Assembly: GCF_947166415.1 (NCBI RefSeq)
Contig: NZ_CAMVEE010000007.1
Span: 1-60,199, forward strand
DNA from: an uncultured Methanobrevibacter sp.
GTDB taxonomy: Archaea > Methanobacteriota > Methanobacteria > Methanobacteriales > Methanobacteriaceae
DNA: 60,199 bases
Reading direction: 5' to 3'
A model generated the notes under the pieces. It was not told the DNA's origin and did not search any database. It was given only the letters and a program-made list of their open reading frames with translations. Shown here in pieces: positions 54,780 through 60,199 of this stretch (the first letter of the stretch is position 1; each line of letters begins with the position of its first letter). The position numbers were made by a program, and so were the translations under genes.

Positions 54780-55202
54780 TTACTCCCCCTCATCAATTTC
54801 CAACATAGTAACTGAGAACCTTTCATCAGCTTTAAGCTTTTCTGAATTTTCACTTTCTAAAGCTTGCATTTTTTCTTTAGGATGCATGAAAGGATTATCA
54901 TCTTCTACTACTTCCTCAACAGTCACTAAGTCCAAGTTATTTTCTCTATCTTCTTTTTTCCAATATGCATTAGCTATTGCATGAGCAATGAACGGTGCAA
55001 GAATAAAGTAAATTCCTGCAAGTAAAAATTGGCCAAGAGCAATCATAGCAATAATACAAGCAATATCGAAAACACCAAAAATGTGTATCCTTGCATAAAC
55101 AACATTTTTAGAGTCGACTTTAATGGTTAAAATACCGATTGCGGATATTATAATTAAAATCGCTGATATTATCAGAAGAGCGGATTGAACATATTCTATC
55201 AT
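54780..55202 (-). CDS. ehbC: EhbC, MrpG-like membrane subunit
   Basis: A 140-residue protein with three membrane helices in its first 90 residues (the MnhG/MrpG type, with [20 protein letters not shown] near 36-55). An acidic cytoplasmic tail of 50 residues ([20 protein letters not shown]) is longer than in simple MrpG proteins. It overlaps ehbB by 4 bp. Confidence 0.87.
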   Translation of the reverse strand: MIEYVQSALLIISAILIIISAIGILTIKVDSKNVVYARIHIFGVFDIACIIAMIALGQFLLAGIYFILAPFIAHAIANAYWKKEDRENNLDLVTVEEVVEDDNPFMHPKEKMQALESENSEKLKADERFSVTMLEIDEGE

Positions 55203-55465
55203 TCGTCATCCCCTCCCAAAACTACAGCGAAAGCAACAGTACCTACAAAACCAAAGAATATTAAAGCTAGTGATATATCCCTATAAAATTCAAGATTATA
55301 TAAACCACCAACAATCAGCAATGCTACTGCAAAAGCATTGACAACTACGGAGCTTCCTAAAAGCCCCATGGAAGTGGATTTATATGCACTTGCTCTTAAA
55401 GCAGCCAACATTAATATGATTAATGCAATAACCACCAAATATTTTGAAATAAACAATATATCCAT
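55199..55465 (-). CDS. ehbB: EhbB, MrpF-like membrane subunit
   Basis: An 88-residue protein with three membrane helices, of the MnhF/MrpF type, with YKSTSMGLLGSSVVVNAFAV near 29-48 and a last helix SLALIFFGFVGTVAFAVVLG. It lies 34 bp after ehbA and overlaps ehbC by 4 bp. It forms part of the ion-handling membrane arm. Confidence 0.87.
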   Translation of the reverse strand: MDILFISKYLVVIALIILMLAALRASAYKSTSMGLLGSSVVVNAFAVALLIVGGLYNLEFYRDISLALIFFGFVGTVAFAVVLGGDDE

Positions 55466-55499
55466 ACTATCTCACTCGATTATTTTATGAGAAAATGTA

Positions 55500-55814
55500 T
55501 TATTCCAACATTTTCTTAATATACGGTTCAAAAGGAATGATATCCTTTTTTTCTCTTGGAGAAATAGCAGCTACTTTAATAATGTTATTTTCACTGTCCA
55601 AATCAACAGACAAAGTACCGGGAGTTAAAGATATACTATTTGCCAATATTGTTTGAGAAACAGGCCTCTCTAAAACTGTTTCAATATCAACAACAATAGG
55701 ATCAATATTTCTCCTTATAATTGAATTAAAACAAACATCAATTGTTGATTTAATTATTTCATAGATAAGAACCACAAAATACGCGATTCCATATCCAATT
55801 CTAGTCAAAAACAT
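55500..55814 (-). CDS. ehbA: EhbA, MrpE-like subunit, first gene of the ehb operon
   Basis: A 104-residue MnhE/MrpE-like protein with one N-terminal helix (IGYGIAYFVVLIYEIIKSTI) followed by a soluble part with the family segment NSISLTPGTLSVDLDSENNI near 61-80. It is the first gene of a 17-gene operon that encodes ehbA to ehbQ. A TATA box lies only about 24-32 bp before the ATG, so the mRNA is leaderless or nearly so. Confidence 0.88.
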   Translation of the reverse strand: MFLTRIGYGIAYFVVLIYEIIKSTIDVCFNSIIRRNIDPIVVDIETVLERPVSQTILANSISLTPGTLSVDLDSENNIIKVAAISPREKKDIIPFEPYIKKMLE

Positions 55815-55815
55815 T

Positions 55816-55863
55816 AAACAAGCTCCATTTCATTTGATTATAAATATGTCAGAAATCTGACAT
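55816..55863 (-). promoter_or_regulatory. ehb operon promoter with perfect 18-bp palindrome beside the TATA box
   Basis: On the minus strand the TATA box ATTTATAAT (55838-55846) lies 24-32 bp before the ehbA ATG. Immediately upstream of it is ATGTCAGAAATCTGACAT (55846-55863), a perfect palindrome with 8-bp arms and a 2-bp centre. The same GTCAG/CTGAC half-sites, with a longer spacer, abut the mmp10 TATA box at 4252-4269. The position fits a regulator that blocks or helps TBP/TFB. The rest of the gap to 56048 is AT-rich and shows no gene or structure beyond a simple AAT/ATT repeat. Confidence 0.55.
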
Positions 55864-56048
55864 TAAATAATAATATTATTATTTATCATGATTATTTATT
55901 ATAAATGTATGCTTTTCTAAAAAATCGGCCATAATTTTAAAATAATCAATACAATATTTATTAAAAAAATCAATAAACGAACATAATTAATTTAATAAAA
56001 AATAACAATAAAATAAATTGAAATTGACAAATTAATGAACATTATAAT

Positions 56049-56777
56049 TTAACATGAAAAAATGAATGTTGTTAGAATATAAACATAATGTTCGAACATC
56101 CCAAAAAGAACCGGCGCATGGTAAATGAACGACAGTATAATCAAGATGAAAATGCAGACTAAACCGAAGCCCCTATAGACTTTTTTTGAAGAAATTGGGG
56201 CAAAAATCTTAATTCCCGAAGGAGTGAACGAATCCAAGATAACATGAGACATCAATCCCAAAAACAAAGCCAGAACAATTAGGATGTAGTCCACCTTGAA
56301 GTTTGTAATCAAAAATAGGCTGACAAAAAACAATGGCAAAAATACCATCAACACATTCTTATTCAAGAATAGGAAACTTAAAAGAGCAATGATGACCGCC
56401 AATACCAAATATGAATTGTTTAAGATTGTGATTCCCATCACCAATTCATATGCCCAGATTACAATTAATGACACTGCTGAAGTCAATGTCAAGACGCCGA
56501 AAATTGAATGTGTGAAACTCCTATGCTCTGAAAAATAAAAACAGATCCCTAAAAATACGATAATCAATCCGATATAATAAGGTAATTTAAGGATATAAAG
56601 TGAAATGAACACTATCAATCCCAGTATGATCAACTTATAGACATGTTCCTTTTTGAATTTATGATCAAAGTCAGGAATATTTGCACCAATCAATGTTAAA
56701 GCAATTAAAAGAGGACTATGAAAAAACATCAAAGCTAGTAAGAATGCAAATACCGAATGTCCTTTATAAGAAGACAT
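56049..56777 (-). CDS. YdjM-like membrane-bound metal-dependent hydrolase (DUF457)
   Basis: A 242-residue membrane protein with seven to eight helices. The family markers are MSSYKGHSVFAFLLALMFF at the start, LIGANIPDFDHKF near 33-45, FSEHRSFTHSIFG near 82-94 and SHVILDSFTPSGIKIFAPIS near 180-200. The paired His/Asp motifs would bind a metal at the membrane surface. The family (named for YdjM of E. coli) is probably a phospholipase-like or phosphatase-like hydrolase, though the substrate is unknown. It stands alone with about 80 bp to the next gene. Confidence 0.87.
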   Translation of the reverse strand: MSSYKGHSVFAFLLALMFFHSPLLIALTLIGANIPDFDHKFKKEHVYKLIILGLIVFISLYILKLPYYIGLIIVFLGICFYFSEHRSFTHSIFGVLTLTSAVSLIVIWAYELVMGITILNNSYLVLAVIIALLSFLFLNKNVLMVFLPLFFVSLFLITNFKVDYILIVLALFLGLMSHVILDSFTPSGIKIFAPISSKKVYRGFGLVCIFILIILSFIYHAPVLFGMFEHYVYILTTFIFSC

Positions 56778-56858
56778 AAAATCACCTTACTACTCTAATA
56801 TATAAACATTAATTAAAAACAGTACTCCAAGAGCATCTGAAAAGTATTATTTAAAAAT

Positions 56859-57599
56859 CTAAATTCCAAGATACGACAGGAAACTTTTCATTTGGATGTA
56901 AGACCTTTTGACACTTCCCACACCAACGCTTGAAAATGGAGATAAAACTTCACATGTAATGGCCGGAATTCCTTTTAAATTGCATACATCCTCAACTGCA
57001 CCCTTATATGGCTGGCCTGCAAAGTCTGTTGAAAGCAATTTGCAATTGACATCCCTTGAAATGTATTCTGCAATCAGATAGCTTTCAGGAGTTGGGGATT
57101 TGGATGAAAATACTGATTCGCAACCGGGATTGCTGTTATATGCGGTTGAGTGGAAATCCCCTACAAAATCAATTTCCAGCTCTTCAATTGTTTCAATTAT
57201 AACATTGCTTAATGAATTTTTGATGTGTGAAGACCTGTTCAAATCAATTGAATTGAAAAATCTTGAATTGAGCATTGTTGCCTTTGGAGCTACAAATGGG
57301 ATGAAAAATAATGTGTTTTGAATATCCAAGTTGACAAATTCGTTCATCAGTTTTAAATTGGCTATTTGAGGAGGCAGTTCATTCCCGTGGACACCTGAAG
57401 ATATTAAAACCCTTTTACCGCCATTTCCCAATTTGAAAATTGGAGTTCCGAAAACAGACTTTTCCAAAATGAACCTGTTTAAAGCGGTTAATTCGATTTC
57501 ACGGAATATGTCATAATTTTTTGAAATGAACCCTCCTGAGAAGTCTGATATGTAGCTCATTTCCAAACTGTCAAATCCGTCAACTTTTTCAAAATCCAT
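56859..57599 (-). CDS. Succinylglutamate desuccinylase/aspartoacylase family zinc enzyme
   Basis: A 246-residue M14-type zinc hydrolase. The zinc ligands are His71 and Glu74 (GVHGNE) and His150 (DFHST). SIDLNR at 117-122 is a shortened form of the NPDGxNR substrate loop, and Glu217 (TCEVLSPF) is the catalytic base. It should hydrolyse an amide or peptide bond of a small substrate, perhaps an acyl amino acid. It diverges from the helicase gene across 44 bp. The family is sure and the substrate unknown. Confidence 0.87.
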   Translation of the reverse strand: MDFEKVDGFDSLEMSYISDFSGGFISKNYDIFREIELTALNRFILEKSVFGTPIFKLGNGGKRVLISSGVHGNELPPQIANLKLMNEFVNLDIQNTLFFIPFVAPKATMLNSRFFNSIDLNRSSHIKNSLSNVIIETIEELEIDFVGDFHSTAYNSNPGCESVFSSKSPTPESYLIAEYISRDVNCKLLSTDFAGQPYKGAVEDVCNLKGIPAITCEVLSPFSSVGVGSVKRSYIQMKSFLSYLGI

Positions 57600-57643
57600 A
57601 ATTAATTATACATAAACACTCTTATTTAAAATTAGGGATTGAA

Positions 57644-59566
57644 TTGAAGAAATATATTAAAAGATTAATCAGGCTCATTAACTACGAAAGAGATGCCGAA
57701 ATCGAGCTGATGCAGACTGAAATACAGAACATGTCCGGCAAAAAAAGAGAAGAGTTAGGCCGGGCCATCAATAAAGTAAAAGGGAAATATGTAGGAAAAG
57801 AGTTGGGCATGCAGATTGTGCAGTTTGGAAGATCCGAGCCAATTGATACTGAAATCAGCGTAGGAGACATGGTTCTGGTAAGTGCCGATAATCCCCTCAG
57901 AAGCGACCTGACAGGCACCGTTACTGAAAAGGGATCAAGATTCATCAAAGTCGCATTTGATAAAAGGATTCCTAAATGGGCTTTGAAGAAAAAAGTCAGA
58001 CTCGACCTCTATGCCAATGACATTACATTCAGGAGAATGGAAGATAACTTAAAGCATTTGAGTTTAAAGGGAAAAAACGCTCTGGAATATATGTTAACAG
58101 ACAGAAATCCTAAAAAGAATAGAAAAATTCCCTATATCAGTTATATTGATCAGGATTTGAACTATTCCCAAAAGATAGCTATTGAAAATGCCCTATCCTG
58201 TGAAAATTTCTTTTTGATACACGGACCCTTCGGAACAGGAAAAACAAGGACTCTAGTGGAACTAATTTCCCAGGAAACAAGACAGAGCCACAAAGTATTG
58301 GCGACAGCTGAAAGCAATGCCGCAATAGACAATATCCTGGAAAGGCTGATGGAAAATAAAAAATTAAATCTTACAAGGCTTGGCCACCCCCAAAGGGTTT
58401 CTAAAAACAACATCGCATATTCTCTGGCTTACAAGGTTGAAAACCATGAGCTGAATAAGAGAATTAAAAAGATTCATAAAAAAATTGACAAATTGATTGA
58501 AAAAAGAAGCACTTTTACAAAGCCGACACCCCAATTCAGGAGAGGATATAGCGATTATGACATCCTATACAATGCTTCCAAAGACAAAGGTGGACGAGGA
58601 ATAAGTGCAGAGAAAATGAAATCCATGGCACAATGGATTGACTACAATCAGGAAATTGACGATCTGCACTCAGACATTAAGAGAATTGAAAACAAGATGA
58701 TCAACAAGATTATTGAAGAGAGCGACGTTATTCTAGCTACAAATTCATCATCCGCTCTCGAATCAATAGCCAGAACAAAATTTGATGTTGCAATCATCGA
58801 TGAAGCTTCACAGGCTACAATTCCAAGCATTTTAATACCCATAGCTAAAGCACATAGGTTCATTCTTGCTGGAGACCACAAGCAGCTTCCACCTACAATA
58901 ATCAGCCAGAAAGCTGGAGAACTTGAAAAAACATTATTTGAGGCATTAATTAAAAAATATCCTCAAAAATCGCAACTGCTGAATGTCCAATACAGAATGA
59001 ACAAGCTGCTTATGAAGTTTCCGAATGCTGAATTTTACAACAACAGCCTGAAAAGCGATTCAAGCGTTGATAAGATAAATATAAACGATATAATTGATGC
59101 GAGCTACGAAGAGGAAGCATTGCTATTCATAGACACTTCAGATGTTGATGACAATAAGGAAATGCATCTAAGGGATTCTAAATCAATCATTAATAGGCTG
59201 GAGGCCAAAGTAGCAGTAGGCATTGCAAAAGACTATCTGGTTGCTGGCGTTAGTGAGGATGATATCGGAATCATAAGCCCATATGCGGACCAGGTGAAAA
59301 TAATTCAGGAAAAAACACCTGTTGAAGTAAAGACTGTTGACGGATTTCAGGGTAGGGAAAAGGAAATCATCATCATTTCCACAGTCAGAAGCAATCCTAA
59401 TGGAAATATAGGATTTCTAAGTGATTTAAGAAGGTTGAATGTTGCAATCACAAGAGCTAAAAGAAAACTGATAATAATAGGAAACAAAAACACTTTAGAG
59501 AACAATCCCACCTATTTCCGACTGATTAAATTTGTTGAAGATGAAAACTTGCTTATTAAAATTTAG
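57644..59566 (+). CDS. Superfamily 1 helicase of the IGHMBP2/Dna2-like group
   Basis: A 640-residue SF1B helicase related to IGHMBP2 and the helicase part of Dna2. Walker A is GPFGTGKT at 194-201 (Phe in place of the usual Pro). IIDEASQATIPS is the Walker B, GDHKQLPPT motif III, VQYRMN motif IV, TVDGFQGREKEIIIISTVRS motif V and LNVAITRAKRKLIIIG motif VI. Residues about 70-125 form an OB-like beta barrel inserted before the core, as in IGHMBP2. It starts at a TTG (57644) after AGGGAT. It probably unwinds DNA or RNA in repair or translation quality control. Confidence 0.88.
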   Translation: MKKYIKRLIRLINYERDAEIELMQTEIQNMSGKKREELGRAINKVKGKYVGKELGMQIVQFGRSEPIDTEISVGDMVLVSADNPLRSDLTGTVTEKGSRFIKVAFDKRIPKWALKKKVRLDLYANDITFRRMEDNLKHLSLKGKNALEYMLTDRNPKKNRKIPYISYIDQDLNYSQKIAIENALSCENFFLIHGPFGTGKTRTLVELISQETRQSHKVLATAESNAAIDNILERLMENKKLNLTRLGHPQRVSKNNIAYSLAYKVENHELNKRIKKIHKKIDKLIEKRSTFTKPTPQFRRGYSDYDILYNASKDKGGRGISAEKMKSMAQWIDYNQEIDDLHSDIKRIENKMINKIIEESDVILATNSSSALESIARTKFDVAIIDEASQATIPSILIPIAKAHRFILAGDHKQLPPTIISQKAGELEKTLFEALIKKYPQKSQLLNVQYRMNKLLMKFPNAEFYNNSLKSDSSVDKININDIIDASYEEEALLFIDTSDVDDNKEMHLRDSKSIINRLEAKVAVGIAKDYLVAGVSEDDIGIISPYADQVKIIQEKTPVEVKTVDGFQGREKEIIIISTVRSNPNGNIGFLSDLRRLNVAITRAKRKLIIIGNKNTLENNPTYFRLIKFVEDENLLIKI

Positions 59567-59606
59567 GCATACCTAAACTTTTATATACTATGAAGTATAA
59601 TCTATT
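59562..59606 (+). promoter_or_regulatory. Promoter with short palindrome upstream of the pre-argG RNA candidate
   Basis: The helicase stop codon lies in the palindrome TTTAGG-CATA-CCTAAA (59562-59577). Two bases later is the TATA box TTTTATATA (59579-59587), placing a transcription start near 59607-59612. The palindrome may be an operator or the helicase terminator, and may serve as both. All elements are read directly from sequence; activity is inferred. Confidence 0.5.
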
Positions 59607-59725
59607 AGTAGAGAGTAAAAATCTACTCTAACTCTTAATTGGGGTTTTATTTTAGAAATGCCCATATAACTTTCAACCTCAATTTTTCCCTCAATTAAGA
59701 GTTCTCTTCTGCCTACTGTTTTTTA
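59607..59725 (+). ncRNA. Candidate structured non-coding RNA upstream of argG
   Basis: A region of about 119 nt between a TATA box and a T6 run has no open reading frame but strong pairing. ACTCTTAATTG (59631-59641) and the following GGG pair with CCC and CAATTAAGAGT (59688-59702), a stem of about 14 bp with one bulge. AGTAGA at 59607-59612 pairs with TCTACT at 59622-59627 to give a 5' hairpin. AGTAG can instead pair with CTACT at 59713-59717 next to the T6 run (59719-59724), closing the whole RNA. A second TATA box (TATAAATA, 59731-59738) serves argG, so this is probably a separate RNA. I do not recognise the family. Confidence 0.5.
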
Positions 59726-59730
59726 AAAAT

Positions 59731-59790
59731 TATAAATACTATTAAAAATAAAATATCTATTGTTATTCATTTTTATTATGGTGATTATTT
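59731..59790 (+). promoter_or_regulatory. argG promoter and ribosome binding site
   Basis: TATAAATA at 59731-59738 should start transcription near 59760, giving a leader of about 30 nt. GGTGAT at 59780-59785 lies 5 nt before the argG ATG at 59791. This promoter sits downstream of the T run that ends the structured RNA candidate. Confidence 0.55.
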
Positions 59791-60199
59791 ATGACTGAAA
59801 AAGTTGTTTTAGCATTCAGTGGAGGGCTCGATACCTCTGTATGCGTTAAATTATTAGAAGAAAAATATGATGTAGAAGTAATTACTGCATGTGTTGATGT
59901 AGGACAAGGCGAAGAAGAAATGGAAAAAGCAAAAACCATGGCATCAAAAATTGGTGGTTTAAAACACTACAACATCGATGCTAAAGAAGAATTTGCAAAC
60001 GAATACATCTCACGCGGAATCAAAGCAAATGCAGAATATGAAGGATACCCTTTAAGTACCGCTCTTGCAAGACCATTGATTGCAAAAAAAATTATAGAAG
60101 TAGCTGAAAAAGAAGGCGCAACAGCAATTGCACATGGTTGTACTGGAAAAGGAAACGACCAATTCAGATTTGAAGCAGTCATTCTTGCAATGTCTGATT
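59791..60199 (+). CDS. argG: Argininosuccinate synthase, N-terminal part (cut by window edge)
   Basis: ArgG joins citrulline and aspartate with ATP to make argininosuccinate in arginine synthesis. About 136 residues are in the window. The PP-loop [10 protein letters not shown] at 8-17 binds ATP, and the [14 protein letters not shown] segment near 87-100 and [14 protein letters not shown] near 115-128 are typical. The gene is reading on at the right edge and shows no defect. Confidence 0.95.
   Translation, partial: MTEKVVLAFSGGLDTSVCVKLLEEKYDVEVITACVDVGQGEEEMEKAKTMASKIGGLKHYNIDAKEEFANEYISRGIKANAEYEGYPLSTALARPLIAKKIIEVAEKEGATAIAHGCTGKGNDQFRFEAVILAMSD

Noticed and set aside
54545..54853. A longer EhbD starting inside ehbC
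   Set aside because: The extra 25 residues are a frame-shifted reading of ehbC, and a strong GGGGGAG site precedes the ATG at 54778.
51385..55814. A separate Mrp-type cation antiporter operon
   Set aside because: The Mrp-like genes run without a break into the polyferredoxin and [NiFe] hydrogenase genes in the known Ehb order.
55865..55884. Perfect 20-bp palindrome of AAT/ATT repeats upstream of ehb
   Set aside because: It is a simple AT repeat and would arise often by chance in such sequence.

Overview
The window is a low-GC stretch of a methanogenic archaeon of the order Methanobacteriales, most likely a Methanobrevibacter. The evidence is a complete mcrBDCGA-type operon (mcrA is cut by the left edge), methanogenesis marker proteins Mmp10 and Mmp7, coenzyme M and F420 biosynthesis genes, a 17-gene Ehb energy-converting hydrogenase operon, a family B DNA polymerase that stops just after motif C (the split PolB of Methanobacteriales), and a secreted adhesin-like Ig-repeat protein. 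Ribosome binding sites are of the GGTGAT/GGAGG type, and TATA boxes (TTTATATA-like) lie in the AT-rich gaps. Several genes use GTG or TTG starts. I see no tRNA, rRNA, insertion sequence or CRISPR array.

Layout. 1-3820 (minus): mcrA'-mcrG-mcrC-mcrD-mcrB. 4306-7784: mmp10, mmp7, an unrecognised partner gene and comB, so MCR modification and activation and CoM synthesis sit beside MCR. 7845-13887: TraB-like protein, a zinc ribbon, CNNM/CorC-like and Na+/Ca2+ exchanger membrane proteins, a tRNA 2-thiolation enzyme, a thiamine-binding protein and a DegT aminotransferase. 13996-24314: tRNA modification (Trm1, Taw2), an Lrp regulator, MptA (methanopterin), CofG (F420), proteasome beta subunit, aCPSF1/FttA, PurM and ComC (CoM). 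24550-27390: adhesin-like protein. 27408-32508 (minus): PolB1, an AI-2E family permease, PyrK, PyrD and a coiled-coil protein. 32615-34411: Nop5-fibrillarin, the C/D-box RNP core.

35056-42087 (minus): CoaC and CoaB as separate genes, two envelope proteins, PheA, two four-CBS proteins, and QueE-QueD-DUF366 (preQ0/archaeosine). 42182-45912 (plus): a putative nucleotidyltransferase, a Na+-dependent NSS transporter and a Cas4-like nuclease relative. 45959-55814 (minus): ehbA to ehbQ, a membrane [NiFe] hydrogenase that uses ion-motive force to reduce ferredoxin for CO2 assimilation. 56049-60199: a YdjM-like membrane protein, an aspartoacylase-like zinc enzyme, an SF1 helicase and the start of argG.

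The least explained signals lie between genes. A structured, separately promoted RNA candidate precedes argG (59607-59725). A long three-part inverted repeat lies in the 644-bp gap after flpA (34551-34646). A GTCAG/CTGAC palindrome abuts the TATA box of both the ehb operon and mmp10, linking hydrogenase and MCR-modification genes to one possible regulator. A 13-bp inverted repeat abuts the TATA box of the termination factor aCPSF1, and a hairpin lies in the mcr leader.
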